Below, in pieces: positions 1 to 10,349 of a stretch of DNA of 64,000 nt; positions within the stretch are counted from its first letter, which is position 1, and every line of letters begins with the position of its first letter. The stretch comes from Simmondsia chinensis (Eukaryota > Streptophyta > Magnoliopsida > Caryophyllales > Simmondsiaceae), in assembly GCA_018398585.1 (NCBI GenBank), contig JAGTTD010000011.1, positions 13,321,346-13,385,345 of the forward strand. The letters are read 5' to 3'. The notes below the pieces were generated by a model that searched no databases, was not told the origin of the DNA, and saw nothing but the letters and a program-made list of their open reading frames with translations. Made by a program: the position numbers and the translations under genes.

Positions 1-843
1 ATTTAAAATGGGATGTATGAAGGAATTTTTTCTTAAGGAATTTTTTTCTTAAATTCCACTAGAAAGAAATTAGGATTTTTTTGGAAGAGAGTAAAATTAA
101 TTTGAGAAGGGGATAAAGAGAGTAAAAATTTGGGATTAGAGAAAAAGTAATCGAGGGTAAGAAGATAGAAGATAGATAAAAAGAAATTGGATTTTGTAGT
201 ATCAATACCTTAAACTTCTTCCTTTTATGATTTCTTAATCTCTCTTTTCTTTTCTCCCTCTCTTGTTTCTTCCTCTCTCATCCTTTCTCTTTTTTTTTTT
301 TTTTTTTGCTTTCTTCACAAGTGATCTTCTACCCTTCCTTTTTTTGATATTTTTTTTCTTATATTTTTAAGAGGCAAAACTCTTTCAGCTACTATCCTGA
401 AAATAGGGGTTGTGGAGACGAGCTGAGGGGATAACTGATCCCCTCACTCTTCCCTTTTTTTTTCTTTTTTTTTTTTGGGTATGAACCCCACGGTCCCCCC
501 CATTTTAAAAATAAAAATTATTATTATTATTTTTTAATAAAATTAAAATAATAATATATTTTATTTTATAAGAAATTATTTGTTTGGGTCTGTATATGTT
601 AGACCCATATGGTAAAGTTATTAGTCCCCCATTCGAATATCTCAAAATCATGGGCCCAGTAGGAACAATTTGTGATAGACCCATAAATATTAATTATAAG
701 ACTTAATATTTGGCATTTGTAAAAAAAATCATATTCAACAGTTGCCCCTCGAGCGTTGTGCGTGTGAATTTTTGGAATACGGACAATGCACGACCATACA
801 ACAATATTGGCTTAAGATTTCACTTGTCGTATCTCTTATTTAG
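1..843. other. AT-rich non-coding stretch
   Basis: No gene is visible. The stretch is AT-rich, with poly-T runs near 290-307 and 458-476 and mixed purine/pyrimidine tracts. It leads into the PMD pseudogene and may be its upstream region or part of the same mobile element. Confidence 0.5.
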
Positions 844-1413
844 ATGACACCTGTGGTCATTCATGGCTTTTCTGGGTTTCAAAAAGCACCTTCGGAACAT
901 GGGGAAGAACTGGACTATGGTCCGAGCTATAGAAGATCTACTTCGATGAAAGAGTTCAAAAGTACTCATACTCCTAATCCAACTATATCTTGGATCAAAC
1001 GAGAGACTCTTCCTCGAGGTAACTTTTCATATTCGAAGAATGGTGAAAATGGATGCATCAACGTGCGTAAGAATTATGGTCCTCGCTTTAAGGCGAATTT
1101 TCTTGAAAAGGTAAATGTTGATTCACAAGAAAGTCCTCCAATTGGAGTGGAGTTTTACCCAGTCCTTCACAAGTTGTTTTCAGAGAAAAAGAATTGGGGA
1201 TTTGAGTTCCAATTTCGTGGTCTAGCGACTTTTACCCCTGGTTTGATGGAATGGACATAAAGGATTTTGGATCGTCGTGAGAATATATTGAAAGAAGCCG
1301 GGAAATATGGGGCGGTAGCTATTTCTTGTTTTCCTTACATATTCAACAAAGATGTTTGGAGGGCCTTATGTGAGCTTTGAGGGCCGTTATCAAATACTCT
1401 TCACCATGGCAGG

Positions 1414-2611
1414 TGTCACAGCTATTTTATGAACTAACTGTGATGGCGATGAGATTCGCTCACCCAGCCTATAAGAACATAAAGATGAAATGAAACCGAG
1501 AGGCTTTAAAACAAAAACACGAGAGAAAAGTCTCACACGAAATAATGGCTATTTTTCATTAATAATTTCTGAGATTACAACCTACCAAAATGAATGCCCA
1601 TTACACATATTTAAAGCCGTAGTCAACCCCATGATCAAGGAGTAACCGTTCCCGCCACTTTTTCCCTGTTTTTCCAAACCGTGCTCCACTCTCTCTTGCA
1701 TGTCTTGGGCAGTTACTTAGTCAGCTGGTCAACACACATGCTTTATTTATTTGGGCGCCACATTTAAACTGGCGGTTACCTCCCACTTCAGCCCACTCTT
1801 CCATTTTCCCGCTCTTTTCCTTGTTTGAACTGGTCAAAGGTCACTCCCTCTTCTTTACCTTTGGGTAACCGTCACCCATAAGTGTCACGTGCTCCTTTTA
1901 CCATTCTCCAAGGTCGGGCTTCATTGGGCCTTATTGGGCCTACTTGGGCTTGGGCCAGGCCAGTGCTCTGCACTGGGCCCGTGCCTATCGCTACTCATCT
2001 GCGCCCTTGGGCCGGTCCAGTGCCGTGCCCTGGGCCTTGTCATGACACTGCCTAGGTCGCGCCCTGCCTATGTCCTGACATTGTCTAGGACCGAGCCAGG
2101 TCCTTGTCAAGACATTCTCTGGGGCCGAGCCAAGGCCTTGTCATGACACTGTCTGGGGCCGAGCCTGGGCCTTGTCATGACACTGTCTGGGGCCGAGCCT
2201 GGGCCTTGTCATGACACTGTTTGGGGCCGAGCCTAGGCCCTGTCATGACACTGTCCTAGGTCGTGCCAGACCCTTGTCACGACATTGTCCTGGACCGTGC
2301 CTGGCCCTTGTCATGGCACTGTCCTGGGCCGTGCTAGGTCCTTGTCACGACACTGTTCGGGGCCGTGCCTAGCCTATGTCATGACACTGTCTTGGGCCGT
2401 GTCAGGCCCTTGTCATGACACTGTCTTGGGTCCGCGTCCGTCTCGGTTCCCACTTTGTCGATCACTTAGGCCTAGGTCCGTGGAGGCCCAATGCACCCTT
2501 ACCTGAGTGCGCACCTTGTCCACATGATGCCAATCTTTGGCGGCCCATCTGACACGGCACAGGCGCAAGGCACACACCTGTGCCCCGATCCTTGGTGTCA
2601 CGGGTCTTACA
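1414..2611. mobile_element. Solo LTR (1,198 bp) inserted in the PMD sequence
   Basis: The segment starts TGTCACAG and ends CTTACA, so it has TG...CA termini. It is flanked by identical 5-bp duplications GCAGG at 1409-1413 and 2612-2616. It interrupts the PMD reading frame exactly, and excision of LTR plus one duplication restores the frame. No internal retrotransposon region is present, as expected after LTR-LTR recombination. The family is not recognised and the orientation is unknown. An intron reading is also possible (see rejected items). Confidence 0.8.
2035..2443. repeat. 34-bp minisatellite, about 12 units, inside the solo LTR
   Basis: Units of the form CCTTGTCATGACACTG followed by an 18-bp GC-rich part repeat every 34 bp. 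Two neighbouring units (about 2133-2200) are identical and the outer units have diverged. Each unit carries the palindrome GTCATGAC or a close variant. The array is far more GC-rich than its surroundings, and several apparent ORFs here are only shadows of it. Confidence 0.9.
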
Positions 2612-3084
2612 GCAGGGGTGAGATCGGAATTTCTCTTTATGACTTAGAAAGAATTGGTGGCTTGCCCATACTAGGGGAAGCATATGAGGAATATTTGTCA
2701 CGAAATGATCTGTTACTCACCCTTGAGGCCTGCCCACCTACCGCTATTGAGTTACTACGTATCCATGCTACACTTTGTAGATTTTATAAGTATGACCAGG
2801 TATATTTGAAAAGGTGGTTAGAACATTTTTATAGAGATGATTTGGTTTATACTGCTTTTGGGGAAGAATTTGGTGTCAGTGATGAATCGACTCAAAAGGG
2901 CTCGTATCTACAACGTGCTTGGGAAAAATCAAAAAGAAGATAAGCCCCTTTAGATATTTCTGACAAGGGGGAACTTGTGGCTTATTTGGCTTTCTGGTTG
3001 AGTTGGTTTGTATTACTGTCAGGTACAGGTACAGTAAGGCCTGATACTTTTGTTATGGCCTCCCTAATGGTGCAACCAGATGGT

Positions 3085-4068
3085 TTTATTGGCAAAATTA
3101 GGAGCATATGGTACGCATACTGAAGAAGTCTATATATGGACTGAAAACAAGCATCACGCTCATCGAATATTAGATTCAATAAAGTAATTAAGTCTTATGT
3201 TTTTGAGCAATTGGTTGAACAAACCATGCGTGTACAAGTGACATCAAGAGAAAGCAATGACTTTATTGGTATTGTATGTCGACGATATACTGTACATTGA
3301 GAATGATGTAAGGGTGTCATTAGCTGTAAAGGTTTGGTTGTCAGGGTAGCTCGATATGGAATACTTAGGAGAAGCCAACTCTACTCTTATGATTAAGCTT
3401 CTGTGAGATCACAAGAGTAGGATGTTGGATCTTTCTCTAGCCACTTATATTGACAAGATGTTGTCAAGGTATAGCCTGGACGACTCTGAGAAAGGGTTTT
3501 TTACCTTTCGGGCATGGAGTCCCTCTTTCTTTAGAGTAATGTCCTAGGACACCTCAAGAGAAGGAGTAGATGAGGAATGTTCCATATGCCTTGGCAATGG
3601 GAGGCCTCATGTATGCCATGCTGTGTACGAGACTGCTGTGTTGTGGTATAGTAGGTAGGTGTCAGTCTGACCTGTGTCTGATATGCTGGGTGGCAGTGAG
3701 GCGTTTTCTCTAGCACTTAAGAAGGACTAGAGATTATATACTAATCTTTCAAAGTGACGAACAAGTTCCAGTTGGATATATTGTTTTAAGACTTCCAATC
3801 GGATACATTTGCCAAACATTCGACGTTTGGGCATGACTTTACCCTTGGAGTAAGAGCCATTAGTGCAAGAAATGTCAAGCAGTACTGTATTGCTGACTTT
3901 ACCATAGAGGCTAAGTAAGTTGTAGCTTCAAAAGCTGCAAAGATGGCATGTAGGTTCAGATAGAGTAATTGACTTTACTACGACTTAGACTCATTTGACC
4001 TTTGGTTCATACATAGAAGGGAAGGGTATGAAGTGTGTAATAAATTGGATTTAAGATAAGTGGTAGAT
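3085..4068 (+). pseudogene. Ty1/copia pol remnant (reverse transcriptase to RNase H)
   Basis: Broken frames read as copia polymerase. KKSIYGLK occurs near 3,125, the RT catalytic box LYVDDILYI near 3,277, and MEYLGEAN near 3,357. RNase H-like words such as ISARNVKQYCIADFT appear near 3,870. Many stops and frameshifts are present. A purine-rich AAGTGGTAGA at about 4058-4067, just before the LTR start, is the likely polypurine tract. The left end abuts the PMD sequence at about 3,085, so the 5' part of the element is missing. Confidence 0.8.
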
Positions 4069-5976
4069 TGTTAGGAATAATGTCCTGAAATCTATATTTA
4101 CTCTAGGTATATTATTTTAATTAATAAATAAAATTAAAGTTTAAGTCGTTTCCTCTATAAATTCATGCAAATAAGCATATATACTGTATGTAATTTTTTT
4201 TTTTTTTTGGTAACATCCATAAGATGGGTGTAGTCCTCAAACTACAATTTACATATTTGTTCTAAGTGGTTTATGAGATCAACCCACATATAGACTTAGA
4301 ATAAATGGTATGGATTATTGCTTGAAAAACTGGTAGTCAAAGACAAATTTGGACCACTTGTATGCTAAGACTATAATGTGACACTTTAGATGACTTGTCT
4401 TGGTCATGTGAATGGTGATCGAAAGGTGCTAGGTTGGTGTGTTTAACAAGATTGACACATTGAGTTGGCCCATGTAGATTATTTGTTTTGGGACTACTAT
4501 CAAAGATGAGTAATTTATGTTGTATTGTTTGAACAATGATTCTAAATCCTGAGAGTAATCTGGACTTGTGCATGGAGCATTATTTATTTTGGTGTACTAT
4601 AAGTAAGGTCTAAACATATGACTGAATTCCCACGTACACTTGGTAGCGGCGTGAAGAATCCGCAATTTCTTTTATTTAGTAAAATTAAGTTTCATTAAAT
4701 GGTAATTAAATATATTATGAGATGATTAATTTAACCCATTTAGAACTAGATTTAAAATTATCCACGAGGTCCCTGCGCAAGCATCTGTACTTATTGCCAT
4801 AAAAAAATATTAAAGAATTCATGAAATGAATTATTTATCCATAAGATGGGTAAATTTAACCAAATAGGGCACCAATACGTCGTCACCAGATCCCATTAGA
4901 ACTTCGAAGTTAAGCGTGCTTAGGCGAGAGTAGTACCAGGATGGGTGACCTCCTGGAAAGTCCTCACCCTCAGGTTGGGAGCACTGGAAAACTGACTCTC
5001 TTCAGGATAACACCCTGAAGGGGGAAGGCTGCGTACATCCCCCGGGAGCCCTTGAGGCACTAGGTATGTTCCTTTCCTTTCTTTTCATGGGTAAATTTAA
5101 TTTTTCCAAACATTATTTTTGTGATAAGTAAAAGTTAAATTATAAAATTAAAATAATTTTTGAAAATTAAAATTTATAAGATGAATTTTTACATGTGGGA
5201 AACAAATCAAAAATCTAGTTGCAATCCGTGTAATCACGAATGGACCAACCAGTGCGCCACACGTGTCGCGTGTTGGGCTGCCCTAGGGTGATCTGCGTAC
5301 ACAGGGGCAGGTGAATCACGGCTTACCATGTGGCACGCGCAGAAAGGCAAAAGAGTTTGTTTTGAACGGCTATGAAACAACATATTTTAACTTATTTTTC
5401 AATGAAATGACGCGTTTTGATTTAAACTGGCGAATCCCACATCGAAATAATTACTTGTTTTCATTCTGGTACACTATTATAAATAGAGATACATATTCCA
5501 AAGGTTTAGCATTCAATTTTGAATTAAAAAAAGGGGTTTTTGAAAGTGTTGACTTTCGGAGACCTAATGAGAGAAAAAATTTTCTTTAGAAAATTTTCTT
5601 TCCTTAAAGTTTAATATTTTTCGGAGCCCACTCTCTGGGCGATTTGAGGTCATTGCGTAGAAGATCGTTGGGCCTCGATTTCCTTGGTATTTCGCTAGAG
5701 ATTATTATTCTTACTGGTATTATTTGTTAGAGCAATTCCAAGTATGCTTTTCTTTTCTTCTTTTTAGTTTTTCTCTTTTCTATTTTTGTACAGTATTTAT
5801 TATTATACCTATTTAAGTTTATGCTACTATTATGAATGCAGTAGAGTGGAAGCTTGTAGATTTAAATTAAGAATTTAAAGCAAGCAGAATTTACAACTAT
5901 AGATTTAAAATTAGGAATTTTAAACCAACCTTAGGTTTAATTAATTTAGGGAGGATTTTTGAAACCTATCCCAACA
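4069..5976 (+). mobile_element. Ty1/copia LTR, about 1.9 kb (copy A)
   Basis: It starts TGTTAGGAATAATGTCC directly after the polypurine-like tract and ends CCCAACA just before a tRNA-Met-type primer-binding site. It contains a TATA-like TATAAATA at 5478-5485. Long stretches match a second LTR at 45,761-47,822, for example the blocks containing GACTTGTCTTGGTCATGTG and TTTCGGAGCCCA. A 5S-derived SINE is inserted at 4860-5086. Confidence 0.82.
4860..5086 (+). mobile_element. 5S rRNA-derived SINE, copy 1
   Basis: The 5' part is 5S rRNA-like, including CGAAGTTAAGCGTGCTTAGG and CCAGGATGGGTGACC, which cover the internal A-box and C-box regions of the pol III promoter. The 3' part has AAGGCTGCGTACATCC and GGCACTAGGTATGTT, the tail style of Au-type SINEs and plant RTE LINEs. 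A 14-bp target-site duplication ATGGGTAAATTTAA flanks it (4846-4859 and 5087-5100). It is inserted in LTR copy A. It is shorter than copies 2 and 3 near 5,040. Confidence 0.87.
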
Positions 5977-5978
5977 AA

Positions 5979-6240
5979 TGGTATCAAAAGCAAAGGGATC
6001 TATAGAGATAACTCTATTCCCGGGAACTCTCACACATGAGGTGTCGCGAAGCGTGATTCTCTGACCGGAGGCTTAGGTAGCGAGAAGAGTCTCCTACATT
6101 GAGTACTCTGATAGGTGCACTTTGTTGTGACCACAATTGGAAACTGTGAACCCAACAATTGGCATCAGACTTAGATTAATTAATAACTTGTTTAGTTATT
6201 AGATTAATTAATAACTAGATTAGTTATTCCCAACAAAAAG
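5979..6240 (+). other. tRNA-Met-type primer-binding site and element leader
   Basis: TGGTATCAAAAGC follows LTR copy A by two bases and resembles the plant initiator-tRNA primer site TGGTATCAGAGC. About 260 bp of leader-like sequence follows. A second LTR-end/primer-like string, CCCAACAATTGGCATCAGA, occurs near 6,153. No gag is visible before the next element begins. Confidence 0.6.
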
Positions 6241-6289
6241 GACATAGGAACCATTGGAAAACTTTAAAAAAATTGGCAATAAATCAGAG

Positions 6290-7075
6290 CTAAAGTGCAG
6301 CTATTCAAGCTGTTACAGGGCTGTGTGTCGACACACAAGGCTTCTGTGTCAATACATAGAAGCTCACCTTGGCTACTGTTTGTTTGCGAGTTGACACATC
6401 CTCTATGTATGTCAACACTAAGCATGCTCGGTGGATTTGAACGTTTTTGATCAATTAGCTGGATTGATTGGTTGATTTACAATATTAGCTAAGTAAATTG
6501 ATTGATTAATTGATTACCATATTAGCTTAATTTTTGAATTAATTTCTTTGTTTGCCTTGTTCATGAACAAACAATTAATTGAATCAAGCTAAACAAAATC
6601 ACCCTAATAAGTTTTGATATTGTTATTTTTCGGCATGCTTTTTATAATACCAATTTAAAAATTATTTTTATTGAAAAACTTGATTAGACTCAATTGATAA
6701 TTAAATTTGACTTACGTATTTTTAGAAAGACATTTGAAAATTAAATTTCAATTGTTAGAGTATCGTATATTAATATTGAGATTAGACTCAATTGATATCC
6801 CAAACCTAAGTCCTAAAAAATAAAAAATAAATGACTTAAAGCGCTTGGACTCGAATCTCGTTCTCTTCATTTTGGATGAATCTTTTCTTCAACCATGATC
6901 TCTTTTCCTCTTGATTCATCATCTTAGAATACTTGGTATAAACATGATTAGCTTTAATTTTTCCTAACTTTTTTATGAGTCACTTTCAAACAAGATTAGA
7001 GCAATTAAATTCAATGACTCTCTAAATAATTGTTATCATCAAAATTACAATGTTAAATGGCCTTCATGGCCAACA
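6290..7075 (-). mobile_element. Truncated 3' LTR of the minus-strand copia element
   Basis: This segment matches the intact LTR at 11,677-13,017; compare GGATTTGAACGTTTTTGATC here with the same words near 12,370, and the ends GGCCAACA. In minus orientation it begins TGTTGGCC, directly after the polypurine tract. Its other end, which should read TGAAGG on the plus strand, is missing, so it is shorter than its partner. A perfect 16-bp palindrome TGTGTGTCGACACACA lies at 6322-6337. Confidence 0.78.
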
Positions 7076-7092
7076 ATCTCCCCCTTTTTTAT
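7076..7092 (-). other. Polypurine tract of the copia element
   Basis: On the minus strand this reads AAAAAAGGGGGAGAT, immediately before the LTR start TGTTGG. That is the expected second-strand priming site. Confidence 0.8.
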
Positions 7093-8589
7093 GATGATAA
7101 ACATTTGGTATTTTCTCTTTAGAATGTGAAAGTTGAAATATTGAATTCACCATAAAAGTATTGACTAATCAAATCATGCAAATACCTATTTTATATCAAG
7201 TCATGAAGCAATGTCTAGCATGTTAAAGGTCAATCTCAATTGTCTCTCGCTATGTAGGAATCAAACATTTAATAGCTCAATATCAACATCAATTTTACCA
7301 CAACTCAAGCTAGGACAAACTTAACATGGTTGATGCATTTTAGGAGTTAGATGTTCAATAACATACACCAAGCATCATTTTTACCACACGAATCAACTAA
7401 ACACCAGCTTCTCTCCCCCTTTGTCATAAAAAATAAAGAGAATAAATCAATTCAATGCAATGTATTTGATATTTCTCTCTCCTTCATGATATAGCAAGTA
7501 TAAGGAATGAATTGCACAATGTTCAAACCGACTTCAACAACACCAATCTCTCTTCCCCTTTCTCATCAACAAAAAAAGCAATGAGTGAGGGGACTTACAC
7601 ATTAAAGTTCAAGATGTAAAAGTAGCTTTTATACATTTAACTCGAATATGTTAAGGATAATTTCACCCTTTTTTTGATAGAAAGTTTGACCTCCTTTTTA
7701 TTTTTATTTTTATTTTTTTACTAATATTTCCATATGTCTCAATAAGGTGAACATCAATAATTTCTCACAAAGCAAAAATTTTTGAATTTGCTTAAAGTTT
7801 TTGCAATTCTTATAAAATATTTACAACTTTGATTGAAATTATAAACAAGAATATGAGAAAATATTCAAGTTTGACAAACATTGGAGAGACCGAAGGTAAC
7901 TCAATTTTGGTGTTTCCTTTAAACAACGGTTTCAAGCACTAATATCCATTATATTAAATAAGAATACTTGGACAATTATACACCAACATGTTAAATCTTT
8001 GAGAGCCATTTTCAATATAACCATGCATATGAAATTAACGTACACAAGTAATATATTTCATCATGCTAATCCTTCTTTTAGTACCACCAATTAATTCCAC
8101 ATAGAAGCCTAGTAAAATTATCTAGTTGTTGTCTACCTCTATATGAATGGTTCTAAAACGTTGAGCCGGAGGTTTGGTTAAGCATATTGTACTAGCATTA
8201 TCATACAAATAAGAGCATGATTAATATGAATGCCTTTATCATCAAATTCATGCATTAACCAAAATATTTTAACACAATAACTTGCACAAATAATGTATTT
8301 GACCTTTATGGAGGATGAGGCAATGTTACCTTTTTTTTTTTTTTTTTTTTTAACCATGGCACTAACGCATGACCAATAAATTGAAAAGTCTCACAATTTG
8401 ATTTCTAGTCCACTTTGAATCAAGTCAAATCCACAACACTATATCAAACTAGATCTAGGAAATCACACTTGGGATATAACAAGTCTAAATACCCACTAGG
8501 TATAAAAAAAATTCTTTTCAAGGAACAGTATTGCAATACTTTTGGACATGTATGAAATCAACCATATATACACACATTAAATAAGATAT
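7093..8589. other. Copia element interior without recognisable coding
   Basis: This lies between the polypurine tract and the reverse transcriptase remnant of the minus-strand copia element. It is AT-rich with a poly-T run at about 8329-8350. No protein domain could be read, although RNase H or an extra 3' region would be expected here. Confidence 0.5.
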
Positions 8590-9660
8590 CAAATCTATTC
8601 TTGGCAAGGTAAAGAAGGGATCAAATCATACCCCTGTTTAGATTTTTGATCCACCTTTTTACCTTTTTCATCCATATCTAGCTTCAATGTTAAGCTTATT
8701 GGGGTTGCGATTACCTTGGAATTTTCCATGCCAACTTGCTTCAGCATTTCCTTGATGTACTTCATTTGGTTGATGAAAATTTCTTTTTGCTTTGCTTCAT
8801 TTGGAATCCAAGGAAAATAGTTGAATTCTCCCATCATACTAATTTCAAATTCCCTGCCCATAAGAATTGCAAATTTTTCATACAGAAATGGATTAATATC
8901 ACAAAACACTGTATCATCAAAAAATATTTGTGCAATGAGAATATCGTTTCTAGAGTGTTTGACAAAAGTGTGGTGTCAATCTTCCCTCTTAAAAATCCGT
9001 TTCCATTGAAAATTAACTCAATCTTTTATACGAAGCTTTATGAGCTTGTTTTGATTTATAAAGAGCCTTTTTGAGTATATAAATATGATTGAAAATTTTA
9101 TCATCCTCAAAATCGGGTGGTTGTTCAACGTAAACTTCTTTTCAATAAAACCATTCAATCGTATACTTCTCACATCTATTTGAAAAAGTTCAAAATTTTT
9201 GAAAGAAGCAAAGGCACACAAGAGTCGAAGAGCTTCTAAACTAACAATTGGTGCAAGGTCTCTTCATAGTCTATACCTTCGTTTTAGTTATACATTTTAG
9301 TTACTAACCTTTCGTTATTTCTTACCACTTAGGGCACTGGGCATGTTTCTTTGTGTCAAAGACTTCACTATTATGAGAAATGAATAAACACCAAGTAAAA
9401 CGGGAGTAATCATCAATAATTACAAGTCCGTACTTTTTTCACAATGGCTTAAATGTCAGGATCAAACAAGTCTATATGCAAAAGTTCAAGATGCCTTGAG
9501 ATAGAAATTACATCATTGGGTTTAAAAGAAGATCTTGTTTGTTTTCCATATTGAAGTACATCACAAATATGATCTTTTTCGAATTAAAGTACATCACAAA
9601 TATGATCTTTTTCGAATTAAGCTTTGGTAGTCATCAAGTAAGATCATGTTTCAAAGGTTT
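8590..9660 (-). pseudogene. Copia pol remnant (integrase N-terminus and reverse transcriptase)
   Basis: From right to left on the minus strand there are integrase-leader words (KDHICDVL, then GKQTRSSFKPNDVIS near 9,520-9,560) and the RT N-terminal region (EGIDYEET near 9,270, then LLCAFASFKNFELFQIDV near 9,210). The RT distal part follows (FEISMMGEFNYF near 8,830 and IFINQMKYIKEML near 8,770). The SMMGE-type motif is characteristic of the SIRE/Maximus lineage as remembered. Stops and frameshifts are frequent. Confidence 0.78.
9554..9619. repeat. 33-bp tandem duplication in copia integrase region
   Basis: Two adjacent copies of a 33-bp unit beginning AAGTACATCACAAATATG. The length is a multiple of three, so the encoded word FEKDHICDVL appears twice in frame on the minus strand. 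Confidence 0.9.
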
Positions 9661-9925
9661 TGAAATTAAGTCCATACTAGCATGTTTAAATCTTCCATTT
9701 CAAATCCAAAGATCATTTTCATTCGAGACACTAGAACATTTCACAAAATTAATACATTCAAAATCAATCATATAGACATTATCACATCCTAATTGATCAA
9801 GTAATTCATTCATTTAACCATACGCCACTACATATTTAAATGACTCAAGATTGCACATAATAAATTCTATCACATAGTAATGTTAAAAAAATTATGCATA
9901 AGACTATCAACAAGCAAACCATCAT

Positions 9926-10176
9926 ATATGCAAGGAGAAGAGTTAGGGGCAACATTACCGATACAAAGATCTTTTCTTTTCTTATCGTCATAAAAAGTGA
10001 TATACACTTTACTTGGTTTCATAAAAGTGTTCATCTATTGTTCTTCGGTTATATGCAAGGAGAAGAGTTAGGGGCAACATTACCATTACAAAGATCTTTT
10101 CTTTTCTTGTCGTCATAAAAAGTGATATACACTTGGTTTCATAAAAGTGATCATCTATTGTTCTTCGGTTATATGA
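9926..10176. repeat. 125-bp tandem duplication
   Basis: The segment beginning ATATGCAAGGAGAAGAGTTA at 9926 recurs at 10051. The second copy lacks 5 bp in the stretch that reads GATATACACTTTACTTGG in the first. Both copies end with TTCTTCGGTTATATG. It lies within the decayed copia interior. Confidence 0.9.
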
Positions 10177-10349
10177 CTTGTGAAACTATTACCGAAGCAC
10201 TACTTTTGATTTTTGTTGTCAATTTTCAAGCAACACCTATACAATTTAATGAATTTTTGGTATCAAAATTTTCTTGAGTCCTTCATTTTTAGTCTCGTCA
10301 TTTGGAGGTCGAGATTCCTTTGGAACCCAAACCATCTTGATTTTTCTCA

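Larger units (their letters stand above)
844..3090 (+). pseudogene. Plant mobile domain (PMD) pseudogene, split by a solo LTR
   Basis: Translation of 844-1260 and its continuation to about 1413 gives the family's N-terminal half (GLATFTPGLMEW, then a stop at 1258-1260, then RILDRRENILKEAG and WRALCEL). The second half follows at about 2617 (GEIGISLYDLERIGGLPI, later ELVAYLAFWLSWFV). Removing the solo LTR and one copy of its 5-bp duplication puts the halves back in one frame. PMD proteins are aminotransferase-like proteins related to transposon-borne genes; some are host proteins, but many are carried by Mutator-like or Tat-type elements. In-frame stops at 1258, 1378 (TGA where the family has Trp) and 2941 make this copy non-functional. 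It ends near 3,085, where copia pol sequence begins. The family call rests on remembered motifs. Confidence 0.72.

Noticed and set aside
1414..2611. Reading the insert as a normal GT-AG intron of the PMD gene
   Set aside because: CAG/GT and CAG ends exist and would keep the frame, but TG...CA termini with an exact 5-bp duplication fit a solo LTR better, and the host frame has stops anyway.
1889..2943. Open frames at 1,889-2,506 on both strands as genes
   Set aside because: They are shadows of the 34-bp minisatellite. Only the PMD part after 2,617 is meaningful.
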